Source: Paramoeba atlantica (taxonomy: Eukaryota > Discosea). From it: DNA of 64,000 nucleotides. Shown piece by piece: positions 10,296-19,929 of this stretch (the stretch's first letter is position 1; each line of letters begins with the position of its first letter). The stretch is taken from positions 186,001 through 250,000 of the forward strand of contig CDRNVI010000060.1 of NCBI GenBank assembly GCA_977017575.1, read 5' to 3'. The notes beneath the pieces were generated by a model, which made no database searches, was not told where the DNA came from, and was given only the letters and a program-made list of their open reading frames with translations. The position numbers and the translations under genes are program-made.

Positions 10296-10629
10296 GTATT
10301 GTATTCATACATTGATTTTAGAATGTTCGGCTTATTTCCTAAAGCTTCTGATTTTCTTGTCTGCGTTTTTTACAACACACTTGTATGAGTAAATCTGGTG
10401 GAAGTGAATCCCCTAAAAAGCCTGTGTGGTACCCAACAAAAATTTCTGAAAAGTAAAGAGAAAGTGAAAAAAACAGAAATTGAACTCAAAATGGTGTGCA
10501 CCCCCTAGGCCCACCTGAAGCCTACTCCCTAACACCGCGACGGTACCAATCATGTACCACCTGTACCAATCTTGTAACTCGAAAAGGCGAAAAAGGAATT
10601 CGAATCCGAGTATACGGATCTCAACTCCA
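10296..10629. repeat. Diverged older copy of the first 230 bases of the duplicated unit
   Basis: It matches 10632-10860 with many substitutions ('agcttctgattttcttgtctgcg' against 'agcttctcattttcttgtgtacg', both shown in part). About 88 bases at 10492-10580 have no counterpart. It abuts unit B directly, so an earlier round of tandem duplication happened at the same spot. Confidence 0.7.
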
Positions 10630-10712
10630 TTTTTCATACATTGATGGATTGTTTGATTTATTTATTTATTCCACAAAGCTTCTCATTTTCTTGTGTACGT
10701 TTTTTACAACGC

Positions 10713-10892
10713 ATGAGTAAATCTGAAGGAGGTGAATCCTCCCAAAAAGCTGTGTGGCCCTCAGCAAAATATCTAGAAAGTAAAGAGAAAGTCAAGAACA
10801 CAGAAATTGAGTCCAAAAGTGCGAAAAAGGAGTTGGAGTCGAGTACACAGATCTTGACCCCTTTTCGATCACGGCAAAAAGTATTTCAATAG
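10713..10892 (+). CDS. Short ORF of unknown nature, copy in unit B
   Basis: Counterpart of 84-263, 59 codons, two residue changes (A to V, F to Y). No domain recognised; probably not a host gene. Confidence 0.15.
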   Translation: MSKSEGGESSQKAVWPSAKYLESKEKVKNTEIESKSAKKELESSTQILTPFRSRQKVFQ

Positions 10893-11553
10893 AGGTGAAC
10901 ACGGAGAGCCTTGAAACATTTTTTGCGCCCTTCGGAAAGATAGTGAAAATAATGAGTCAGTCTAACAGTTCAACGCCCGAAATGCTATGGTGGGTTTGGT
11001 CTTCTGTCTGCCTCTGCACATCATTGTGGCCTGAAAGTAGGAAAAGGACAACGTAGGTAGTGGGAAGAAAGTCGGTAGCGAAAAGTCTTAAGGGGAAAGT
11101 AAGTGAGGGGAAAAAGGATAAGCAGCAAGTAGGAAATCAGAGCGTTGTTGAGAAACAGTTGTTCAAAAATTAAGCTTTTCAGACGTGCTTAAAACTTTAA
11201 ACGTGCTGATGCCGCTTGATGCGCGTTCATCTAAAGGGAGAGAGCAAAAAACGGAAGAAACGGGATTAAAATTGGTACCGTTTCAAAGGATTAGTTTTTT
11301 ACTGGGTAAATAGAATGGGAAAATTGCCTCTTCGCGGCAGAATGCATTCTCTTCTAAAGCAACGCTAATAGGACGGGCAACGCTGGGATAGGGGGAATAG
11401 CATGTATGTGGAGATTGACAATTATAAGTGCTTTTGGTATCATTAAGAAAAACGTGTAAACGACGTATAAAGGGGGGTCATATAGTATTACGGGAACTTC
11501 ACAGTAATAATTGAGTACACTTTTTCGTTTGTGTGGAAGGAAAATTGGCTTAA

Positions 11554-12480
11554 TTATTTGAAAATTACTTTTGTACCTTGCGTAATGAGGTCGTCCAATA
11601 ACTTAGGAAGTATGGAACGGTTAATTTCACCTTCAAGTTCATTATTATCCACGAAGAATAGTCGTGTCATTTGTGGTGGGAGCTTATCGAAAAATACTTT
11701 TCCGCTGAAAAGATTATTCTCGCACTCCAGCACCTCCAACGAAGCGGGTAGATGCCGCAAATCTAGCGTTCCGAAAAATTGATTGTTTGATAATATTAGC
11801 CAAGTGACAGAGGGCAAGCTACTTAGATTAATATTACCTGTAAATTCGTTATCCGAAAGGTCTAATGATACGAAGTTCGCTGGGAATTGACTCAAATCTA
11901 CCTCTCCCGACAAATCATTCTCCTGGACCCACAGCTCTTGCATATTTTGCGGTAAGTTACATAAGTCCACGCCACCTGTAAACGCATTCCCCCCTAATTG
12001 GAAAATGCGAAGCGAGGACGGAAGGCTATCCAATTTCACCTCTCCACTAAGCCTATTTTCATACAAATAGCAGTTCTCGAGCGTTCGTGGGAGATAATCC
12101 CAGGCTGGGGAACCCGTCATGGGAATCCCCAGCATGCCCTGTCCCGCCATTCTCCCATAGGGGGACCAATCCATTAGCGTCACACGCTCGCCGTGCTCAC
12201 AGGCAATACCCTCCCACTCACACGCGGGGGTGTCCGTGTTCCAGCTCGACGGTTTCCCTCCCCTACGCCGAGGGGGTTCATGCCGGTGAAACGGAATCGT
12301 AATATTCTCCACGAAACGCGAGAGCTCGTACTCTTGGGGTAACTGCGCTCCTCGTACCTTACCGAGCGCGGCTCCCGACGTTTCGTCACTTGTAACCTTC
12401 TCTACGGTTTTGCGTCGTTTTCGAGGGGGTGACGGCGTGTCAGAGAGCTGCACAGGACAGGTGATGGGGAGGGGGTTCAT
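11554..12480 (-). CDS. Leucine-rich-repeat protein, copy 1B
   Basis: 308 codons from the ATG at 12480, the same frame and length as copy 1A. About ten residues differ from 1A (for example RHEPP for RHGPP, RMAGQGML for RMVGQGMP, NEFTGNI for NAFTGNV), against about half a dozen silent differences counted by eye. Signature GKVRGAQLPQEYELSRFVENI, cap TDTPACEWEGIAC, about seven LRRs and terminal GTKVIFK are all kept. Both copies look intact. Same likely surface or secreted role; no clear leader peptide. Confidence 0.85.
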   Translation of the reverse strand: MNPLPITCPVQLSDTPSPPRKRRKTVEKVTSDETSGAALGKVRGAQLPQEYELSRFVENITIPFHRHEPPRRRGGKPSSWNTDTPACEWEGIACEHGERVTLMDWSPYGRMAGQGMLGIPMTGSPAWDYLPRTLENCYLYENRLSGEVKLDSLPSSLRIFQLGGNAFTGGVDLCNLPQNMQELWVQENDLSGEVDLSQFPANFVSLDLSDNEFTGNINLSSLPSVTWLILSNNQFFGTLDLRHLPASLEVLECENNLFSGKVFFDKLPPQMTRLFFVDNNELEGEINRSILPKLLDDLITQGTKVIFK

Positions 12481-12664
12481 AAGAGGTGTAAATCAGAGGA
12501 TACGGTGTCTATTCGATAATATTTGGGAAGGTAATTCTGTCAAATCTGGAGCCATAGGAACAAATCGCACACGTGTACGTTCTGCTGTGGTAGAGTGAGG
12601 CCAACGGCACAAGTAGTTGAGAAACATACACCCCTAGTCAGCTTAGTTATCCCTGCTACAGGTA

Positions 12665-13014
12665 TTGCATCTGATTCTAATTAACTCTCATAAGTCTCAT
12701 CAATATAACCCTCCCTTGAAATCGCAGTGTCACTTTGACCTCACCCATTACAAGAATCCATCAACGTGGTTGAGGAGAAGTAAGAGTGAGACGTACAATT
12801 CCCTTCTCCACGAGCAGCGCATAACTAACCCCGACTGTCACGCGATCGCCTTCGAGATAGGCGCACGAGACTTCCCGAATAGTACATGCGGCTATCTAAA
12901 CGCAGTTTTCAAGGGAGATAGCCAGCTGGCAAGAAGATGTCGCGAGGAGATGATGCAGATGGCGGGCAGAGCAAGCTATATCATCTGGTCTCGCCGAAAT
13001 GAGGCGTAATGGAC
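12665..13014 (+). mobile_element. LINE 3'-end fragment, unit B copy
   Basis: Same content as 2036-2385, including AIAFEIGARDF and RASYIIWSRRNEA before the stop. A few substitutions separate the two, dated by the duplication and not by separate insertions. Confidence 0.55.
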
Positions 13015-13155
13015 ACCGGAAGGCGGTGTTTCAGCTTAGGAAAAAGTGGATAATATTTAATTAATTGTTTGCGGGTACAACCACATAAATACTATGCATT
13101 AAAATAAATGCATGAACAAACGGGCAAGAAACTTAGCTCCGATTTGATGGCCGGA

Positions 13156-13336
13156 TTAAGCTGAAGAACGGGTCAGAGTTCATACTCGAACTGACATCTC
13201 TGTGGGAGGAAAACTTTATATCCTCGCACGAATGGAAGATGCAGAAGTATGGGCATGCATACTACCTACAAAGGAAAACGTCAAATACAGCCACATTTCT
13301 CCTGGCCATTGAAGTAGGGAAAGCTCAACAGCTCAA
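13156..13336 (+). mobile_element. Second LINE tail fragment, unit B copy
   Basis: Counterpart of 2532-2712, with the ELT-x-WEEN and KMQKYG motifs. Confidence 0.4.
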
Positions 13337-13784
13337 CTGAAGCTCTGAACTTCTTTTTTGGTAGAAACAGGACCACCACCTTGCGATGCCGACAAAGCAT
13401 GGTAAAAAGAGCTCTTAGTGGGACCTTTAAAAATTTTAATAGTCGCGACAGAGCAGTGAAGTGAGGGCATATGCTCGTGAAGGTTTTAAAAACCTAGGAG
13501 AAACCACCATTTTTCGACCCAATTAGGTCTTCCGCTATCATTTTCACTCTTCCGCTATCTTTTTCACTCCAACGACCTTGTTCCGGGGACTTAATTTTTT
13601 TCTTTCCAAAAATACAGGATTTATTTTAGGGCACCTTAGTAAAATCAAATTTTTCACCTTTCCCTTTCATTGTATTGCGATGTCAGGTTTCCCCCCATCA
13701 AATCAGCAAAACATAATCAATGTTCGCTCTGATTAACACACAATATCCAAAATTATATGCAAAATCCCCATTTTAGATGCAATA

Positions 13785-14486
13785 TCACTCCGGTAGGATG
13801 CTAATGAGTGTGCCATCAGTCTTGATTAATAATTTCCCCGAAAGATTCTTCTTCCTGATTTCACCTTGCAGGAGAGTATTGTTTTTCATCCACAAGAACC
13901 TCAGACTTTGCGGTAATGAGTTCAGAAGCACTTCCCCTTCAAAACAATTGTTGGAAAGATAGAGGGTTTCTAGATTGGGAGGAAGATGGCCCAAATCCAA
14001 TGTGCCGGTCAATTTATTCGCTGCCAAATTCAGAATTCTTAACTGTGACGGCAAGCTGTTTAATACAACTGATCCGGTGAACATATTTTCATCTAAGTAA
14101 AGAGAGCGCAAGGCGCTCGGCAGAGAAACGAGATCAACGGCACCTGAAAATGCATTTTCAGATAGATTCAGTAGCTCTAGAGGGCCCGGAAGATAGTCTA
14201 GTCGAACGCTGCCAAACAGTGCATTCTCGGAAGCATGAAAATCAATAATGGAATCAGGAAGATATTCTAAACAGAGTAGGCCCCGAAGATGTAGGACTTC
14301 CCAATTAATTTCAGTTACCATACTACTCTGGTCGCAACTCACGTCTTCCCATTCGCAGGCAGGGGTACTCGTATTCCAGGATGGGCGAGGGTTTTCAATG
14401 TTTTGAATTAGTCGCATTAAATTGTATTCTTGTGGCATTGACGAACCTTGTACCTTGCCGGGTTTTAAAACGGATGAATCGGACAT
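13785..14486 (-). CDS. Leucine-rich-repeat protein, copy 2B
   Basis: 233 codons from the ATG at 14486. It differs from 2A at three residues (NLMRL for NLTRL, CFEGEVLL for CFEREVLL, WMKNN for WMRNN) with about one silent change. The G in CFEGEV matches the usual LRR pattern N-x-F-x-G, so 2B looks ancestral there and 2A derived. Same repeat layout and terminal strand. Confidence 0.82.
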   Translation of the reverse strand: MSDSSVLKPGKVQGSSMPQEYNLMRLIQNIENPRPSWNTSTPACEWEDVSCDQSSMVTEINWEVLHLRGLLCLEYLPDSIIDFHASENALFGSVRLDYLPGPLELLNLSENAFSGAVDLVSLPSALRSLYLDENMFTGSVVLNSLPSQLRILNLAANKLTGTLDLGHLPPNLETLYLSNNCFEGEVLLNSLPQSLRFLWMKNNTLLQGEIRKKNLSGKLLIKTDGTLISILPE

Positions 14487-14967
14487 AGATGATAAAATCC
14501 AAGGAAATGAAAAAAACTGAGGTAGAAAGCGTTACATAAGAAAAAGGGGAATTCTAAAAGCGCAAAATCATTTTAAAGGTGGAGGCCAGCTTTGAAGAAA
14601 GCGTATCCTCGATACTTTGAGTTTTCAGAATGTTTATACGATTTTTTAAAGTCCAAAATCGAAAGGTAAAAAGGCTTTCCCGTACAGTTTTGGCGTCATG
14701 CTGCACAGTTTCTATAAATATTGTTTTCGTTTTCTAAAATACCAGACTCCCCTACATTAGATGAAAACTGAACCAACCCTTTTGTACTGCTTAACCATGT
14801 TCAACACTGGGAGCCAACCTTTTGACGAGGAATTTGCATGCAAACAATTTCTCTACATTATCTAACTGTAACTCGTCACTGTAAGAATTGATATAGCTAC
14901 ATGTGTACATGTGGAATTTTTGTCCTTATTTGTTTTTTTCTAAAACATACAAAGTTAAAGTACTGCG

Positions 14968-15825
14968 CTACAATACAGTAATTGTAACACATTCTGGAAT
15001 TGGCCAAGACTGCACTTCCAAATCGCAGATATTTCCTTTCAAATTCAAATCTTTCATTGTTGCTGGTAAGGCGTCAAATGCTACTTTTCCCGTAAAAGCG
15101 TTGTTCCCAAGGGAAAGTGTACGCATAAACGGCGGAAGGGAGCGCAGAACCAACTCACCATTCAACTTATTACCGGTCAAGTGCAAAACTGTAAGTTCTT
15201 TCGGGAGACAGGTTAAGTTTACACTTCCAACAAAAAGATTTTCATGCAGAAAAAGTCTTTGAAGTTGTCCTGGGAGAAGCGTCAGGTCTAGATTCCCTGA
15301 AAAATCATTACGCGACACAGAAAACAACCTCAATGGAGGAGGCAGTGAGGTCAAGTCAAGCATACCTGAAAATCTTGTACCAGATGAAAAAAGCTGTTCA
15401 ACGAATTGTGGGAGGGAAGGGGCATCGAAGGATCCGTATAAGGGGTTGTATTGTATGTTTAAAGAACTCAGTTTCGGGGGAAATGCGGAAACTGGAAGAG
15501 TTCCGCTGAGTTTATTATTTCCCACACGAACAGTACACGTTGTGTGGGGTAGATACTCCCATGAGAGATTACCCTTCAGTGCCCTGGACGACCAATCAAT
15601 ATTGAGCACTTCATCATTGGAATTACAAGCGACACCCGCCCACAAACATGCTTCTGTTTCCTTCCTCGTAATCAGTAACTTCGTCTCGAGATTCTCAATG
15701 AATTTTGCCATTTGCATGTCATGTGAGAGGATGGCTCCTCGCACTTTCCCTAGACGTGCATTCGTGCGAGTATTGGTCAAATCCGCCAGTGAAGCACTTC
15801 TGAGGATTAGTAATGAGATTGACAT
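14968..15825 (-). CDS. Leucine-rich-repeat protein with leader, copy 3B
   Basis: 285 codons from the ATG at 15825 (MSISLLILRSASLA), chosen to match copy 3A. In this copy the frame stays open upstream through a hydrophobic stretch (CVLPLFIYCISIIYL) without another ATG. The extra codons come from a small local duplication of 'taaataaataatgg', so they are probably 5' UTR. Two residues differ from 3A near the C-terminus (TMKDL for TMEDL, IPECV for IPKCV). Probably secreted or surface LRR protein. Confidence 0.85.
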   Translation of the reverse strand: MSISLLILRSASLADLTNTRTNARLGKVRGAILSHDMQMAKFIENLETKLLITRKETEACLWAGVACNSNDEVLNIDWSSRALKGNLSWEYLPHTTCTVRVGNNKLSGTLPVSAFPPKLSSLNIQYNPLYGSFDAPSLPQFVEQLFSSGTRFSGMLDLTSLPPPLRLFSVSRNDFSGNLDLTLLPGQLQRLFLHENLFVGSVNLTCLPKELTVLHLTGNKLNGELVLRSLPPFMRTLSLGNNAFTGKVAFDALPATMKDLNLKGNICDLEVQSWPIPECVTITVL

Positions 15826-16118
15826 TAAATAAATAATGGAAATACAGTAAATAAATAATGGTAATACACACACAATTATTAGTGTGAGAATAAGTTGTAA
15901 AACAAAAATTAGTAAATTTTTAATTCCTAGTAGTAAAACATGTTATAATTGTTCTAGTACCATGTTATAATTCAGGTTTTACACCTTGCCTTCTTTTCTT
16001 TTCTTTTCTTTTTTCGGAATTCTATTTTTTTTAGAAAAAAGTTTCAGATTACTACATGTCGCACTACATCGGAGAATGTCGCACTACATCGGAGAAGCGA
16101 TATTGCTCAGCAATCTGA

Positions 16119-16455
16119 TAAGTGCTTCGTCTAACTAAGAGTTTTCTCACGGAAGACGAAGAAGCTCGGCTGTTAAAAACTTTGTTGCTGATTCGACAAA
16201 CTGGCGTTGCCGTCGGCGCAGCTCGTAGCCAACATTGCGAAAGGTATCAGAGAACAGCGACAAACGGGACACACAGTGCTGAAAGGTGGCATGCTGAAGT
16301 TTTCGATTTCCTGGGCAAATTCTTGGATGCACCGCAATGCCAGTATGGTGCGATGGGCAACTAAAACTCGAACTGTGACACCTATTGAAGTCGCGCAGAC
16401 AGCCAATGTATTTTTTTCTCATCTACAGTGCGGGGCTTATTACGGGACGGGTTAA
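16119..16455 (+). pseudogene. Fossil CENP-B-type helix-turn-helix, unit B copy
   Basis: Same remnant as 5514-5852, but here the first half (FLTEDEEARLLKTLLLIRQTGVAV) and second half (FSISWANSWMHRNASMVRWA) lie in different frames. The small deletion that separates them arose after the duplication, as expected for unconstrained transposon DNA. Confidence 0.5.
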
Positions 16456-16691
16456 AGCACAGCGGTGCGCAGGCATATTCCCCCCTTCCTGGGGATTGGG
16501 TTTCAAAATGGTATGTGAGTGTTTACTTTATAAGTTTAATACTTTTTATAAGAAAAACTGTCGATTATTTCTTAATCCGATATCTTTCTCTAGTGTGGAG
16601 AAACCACGAAATGCAATTTACCAACCTCGGTTGACTGGATGCTTTCCATTTCTTGATATATTCCACTTCTTCGTTTTGATCGATATTAGAC

Positions 16692-16940
16692 TTTCTGTAC
16701 TTTTTCTACTTAGTTCATCATTTCTTCCCCACGCAACGAGCGTAACTTTGTCAAAATTCCATGCCCGTTATTTCCACACTGTATTTTTATGCCCTTTTCC
16801 TGCCGGTACTAAGACTGGAACTGTCCCCATTTCTCGCTGAAGCGGGGGACGCCTCTCGATCCCTTGACCCCTCCCAGCCACTCCCGTGAAGTGAGTACTT
16901 CCCTCCCAGCTTCTTTCTTGTCCACGCTTATCTTTGGCTA
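16692..16940 (+). repeat. Repeat R1, partial copy in unit B
   Basis: Counterpart of 6086-6310. Here the start reads ctttctgtactttttctac, closer to the R1 core at 48235, and 'atgcccgtta...tttttatgccc' preserves part of the R1 hairpin that is lost in the unit A copy. Confidence 0.65.
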
Positions 16941-17377
16941 GGCATCATGCAGGGCGTCATGGCAAGAAGTTATTTCCCTGTACTATACTCCTACATTGTC
17001 CTTGGATACACTACTACAGTTGTAGCTCTAATAGGCAAATTTGTCCCGGGATATTGGCATATTGGTGTGACAAACGCTAATACACCCGGAGCAGTCCACA
17101 GACAAATGGCGTAAAAAGTTGGTCGTATGTGGCTCAAATACCGCTAATCAAATGAACAAAATCTATTCTTTGGTTCTTTTTGAGAATATAGTTTTCAACA
17201 AATATGTTTTTTAAAAATAGAAGGTGAAAAATGTTATTTTAGGTACAGACTGTACCCAAACTCAGACTGTACCGAACAGCATGAGTACAAGATACCCGAT
17301 TTAATTTATTTTCGTACGATCTAATGAGTGCCGCCCTCCACGGATACATACCCAAAGGATGGTTCACTGAATAATGA

Positions 17378-18049
17378 CTATTCGTCGTCTTTCTGATCTC
17401 CAAATTCTATATTTTTAGGCACAACGTGCGGTTTAACAAAGTAATTTTTTGAAAGAACGAACTTCTGCACATTTTCGGGGACACGGGTCAAATCCAAACT
17501 ACCAGAGAGATAATTGGATCTTAGGTCCAGGTGCCTTAGACATCCGGGAAGCTGAGTTAGATCAATCTCCCCTTCAAATTGATTAAAACTTAAATTCAAA
17601 TATTCCAAGGTGTTGGGCAGATGTACCAGATCTATGAATCCGGTACATTTGTTCATAGAAAGATCAAACTTTTTTAAAGAGTTTGGTAGTACGGAAAGTT
17701 GAACGGAGCCTACTAAATTCTGAAGGTACGCAGTAAAGGAAATTAACGCACGTGGCATGTGCTCCCACAGGAGTTCACCTGCCAAGGAAGGATATTCTGG
17801 TGCGTAATCGTACATTTTGTTTTCCCAATGTAGAGACGTCACTTGTTTTTCCTCATTGCATACTACGTACTTCCACTCACACGCGGGTTTTTCCTCACTC
17901 CATGTTAACTCCTTTTCCGATAGATTACTCACAAATCTAGACAATGTGTATTCCTGTGGTAACACAGTGCCACGAACCTTGCTTGGACGATATGAGATAT
18001 CGACACTCATGAGTAAAATGGCGTGCATATCATTTCTAGGATGAGCCAT
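17378..18049 (-). CDS. Leucine-rich-repeat protein (single copy)
   Basis: 223 codons from the ATG at 18049. A leader-like MAHPRNDMHAILLMSVDIS is followed by KVRGTVLPQEYTLSRFVSNL (about residues 26-45) and a cap SEEKPACEWKYVVC. About five LRRs follow (LPNTLEYLNLSFNQFEGEIDL, shown in part; LPGCLRHLDLRSNYLSGSL). The C-terminus is charged (GDQKDDE) and lacks the GT-x-(I/V)-x-(I/V) closing strand of other members. It follows unit B but is not part of the duplication. A 15-bp tandem repeat lies directly 5' of its start. Confidence 0.8.
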   Translation of the reverse strand: MAHPRNDMHAILLMSVDISYRPSKVRGTVLPQEYTLSRFVSNLSEKELTWSEEKPACEWKYVVCNEEKQVTSLHWENKMYDYAPEYPSLAGELLWEHMPRALISFTAYLQNLVGSVQLSVLPNSLKKFDLSMNKCTGFIDLVHLPNTLEYLNLSFNQFEGEIDLTQLPGCLRHLDLRSNYLSGSLDLTRVPENVQKFVLSKNYFVKPHVVPKNIEFGDQKDDE

Positions 18050-18053
18050 TAAG

Positions 18054-18108
18054 ACTACTATTAGTATTAGTACTATTAGTATTAGTACTATTAGTATTAG
18101 TACTATTA
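18054..18108. repeat. 15-bp tandem repeat next to an LRR start codon
   Basis: About 3.5 copies of actattagtattagt. The unit contains TACTAAT on the minus strand, the transcribed strand of the gene at 17378-18049, so the array supplies several branch-point-like motifs within 60 bases of the ATG. Confidence 0.75.
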
Positions 18109-18112
18109 CGTG

Positions 18113-18704
18113 TTTTAAAGTTGTAAAGTGTACGATCTATTATACAGATGCAGATGTTACTACCGAACCCCTGTCCAGCCTACCTCCCCGGTATATTAAG
18201 TGGATATACTAATAGATTATCTCTCTAGATAATTAGTCCCTCGCTATAATCTCTAATCTCTGTAGATAATTTTTTCAATAATCGAGGGTAAAGCGATAGT
18301 TATACAGCCACCGCAATTCGTCTCTCTCTACATAACTGAGGGGCTGCAGGTATGATGTCCCGTGATCTCGTTTTGAGGTCGTCCAACGACCCTCCCGAGG
18401 AATAAACCATCCTTCCCGAGGCTAATCCGCTCTCGAGAGATCTCGCGTGATCTCGTCTTGGGCCTCACCCATTTGTAGTGCATATAATTTAAGGTTCATG
18501 CGGCGCTCGGGCGCAAGCGATAGTATCGATTCTATGCCGCATTGAACGGCAGGTGCGTGGCGTCCGGGATTCGGTTATGGCAGATCGGGAGAAGCCCATC
18601 TGTGGCCATAGCGTGTTACAACGCGTCTGATGCTCGGGAGAGAAATCCTAGCTCAACCCCCTCTTTACGTATCACGAAAGAGGCGTGTTATAACCAGTGC
18701 GCGC
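18113..18704. other. Spacer with repeat R3 ('gagatcacgcgagatc') pieces, no gene
   Basis: At 18338-18475 'gaggggctgcaggtatgatg', 'cgtgatctcgttttgaggtc' and 'gagatctcgcgtgatctcg' recur in related form at 37885-37955, 33615-33665 and 60455-60490. At 37885 the same phrases form a near-perfect inverted repeat. No coding frame is convincing. A 'atgcggc...gccgcat' stem sits at 18496-18542. Confidence 0.5.
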
Positions 18705-18860
18705 CACGTCTAGCGGTCCTCAACGGAGGCGACCATGACGTATGACCTCTTCGGTCTGCGGAGAAAGAGGGCAGCACTCACCCAAGGGAGGCAGAACTCC
18801 AACTCAAGGGCGTCGGGGAGGTGTGAAGCGGTGAAATGCGTATCCCCTCCTTCAACAAAC
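18705..18860 (-). repeat. Repeat R1, partial copy
   Basis: Matches 8543-8700 ('cacgtctagcggtcctcaa', 'gaggtgtgaagcggtgaaa', 'tatcccctccttcaac'). It keeps the stem-forming middle of R1 without the GGTGCAGAGAGC units or the terminal hairpin. Confidence 0.6.
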
Positions 18861-18889
18861 TTATATTCCATGTAGCTATAATGGCTGTA

Positions 18890-19285
18890 TTCAGTTAAAA
18901 ATGTAGATGATCTAACGTAGATCTAACGTAGATGATCTAAAAATGTAGATGATCTAACGTAAAAATCGAGCCCGGAAGGTTTTAGTTTCCCACTCCTACA
19001 AAAGTTCACACGAAAAAAACTAAGGATAGAAAGTAAAAAATTAGTACAGACAAACTGAGTGGATAAGTTAGGTATTTGAGATGGCGTCCAAAAATAAACA
19101 GAATGCCTTTTTTTCAAACAATCCTTCCTCTCCACTTCGTCAAAGTTGAACTAGTCCTCGTCATAGCTGAACTCCAATTGAGGAAAAATTTCCTCATAAA
19201 TAAATGAGTAGGTTCATTAGTGTATTTACGAAGGAACAACTCATACTCTTCGCGGTCGTGTGTAACGACTAAGCTCCCATGTCAT
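18890..19285. other. Spacer, no gene seen
   Basis: Short direct repeats of 'gatgatctaacgtag' at 18904-18960, otherwise AT-rich sequence without a recognisable frame. Confidence 0.4.
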
Positions 19286-19730
19286 TGAGCAGGTTTCCTC
19301 CAAATCCTTGATTTTCCCGACCAGGAATTGCATCACCCCATTACTCACTTTAATCTCTGTTTCATGAACATCGTAGAAAAGTTTCTTTAAAACGCCCTCC
19401 ACATTCAAGAATCCCCCAAGATTATGATTAAAGTGAGCATAAAACAGCGATGGGGGGAAGAATTCAAAGCATGCCGCACCCTTAAAAAGATTATTTGAAA
19501 TGTCCAGCTACTCAAGGTCTGCGGGAAGCGAACGCAGATTCTGGGGTCCCGTCGAAGGCATTGTCATTTAAAATACTTGTCGACGGATTTTGGTAAACTT
19601 GTCGACGGATTTTGGAAAATCCTCAAACAAGACTTCCCCACTCAACCCAGTAGAATAGATTTCCACTGGACGACCCAAACGTTCGTGCTACACGGCTTTC
19701 GATGAGTCAACAAACCTCTGTTGAACGGCC
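19286..19730 (-). pseudogene. Decayed LRR gene
   Basis: On the minus strand, LRR phrases appear in more than one frame: LNDNAFDG, then NLRSLPADLE with a stop where a leucine is expected, LDISNNLFKGAACFEFFPPSLFYA, then YDVHETEIKV. A 'gtcgacggattttgg' phrase is duplicated at about 19575-19620. No N-terminal cap or signature is left. Clearly a member of the local LRR family, not functional. Confidence 0.7.
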
Positions 19731-19829
19731 GAGCCGTCAAACACCGATATGAAGATCTATAGACAAAAAACATTTATGTTTGAGGCAATAAATTACTAGG
19801 GAATTTCTTTCGATTGTTGAAAACTCTAG

Positions 19830-19925
19830 GTGAAAAATGTAGTTTTTCAATATATAGCATGAAAAAAAATATAGTACTATAAAGTGCTATATTTATAGTT
19901 TTTGAAGTTTTTCGGACCCCTGGTG
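19830..19925. mobile_element. Solo hAT-like terminus
   Basis: On the minus strand it starts CAGGGGTCCGAAAAACTTC and runs into ACTATAAATATAG-type repeats. The hAT element at 29614 has CAGGGTTCGCAGAAACTATA with the same kind of subterminal ACTATA array. Only one end is visible, so it is a decayed relative. Confidence 0.4.
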
Positions 19926-19929
19926 GTAA

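Larger units (their letters stand above)
10630..17100. repeat. Segmental duplication, unit B
   Basis: Second copy of 1-6474. It lacks about 105 bases near 13503 and has gained about 80 bases between 15828 and 16100. Sequence agreement elsewhere is about 98-99% by eye. Confidence 0.95.

Noticed and set aside
15826-15873. Longer start for LRR copy 3B with a better signal peptide
   Set aside because: The extra codons start at GTG, derive from a local duplication absent from copy 3A, and lack an ATG.
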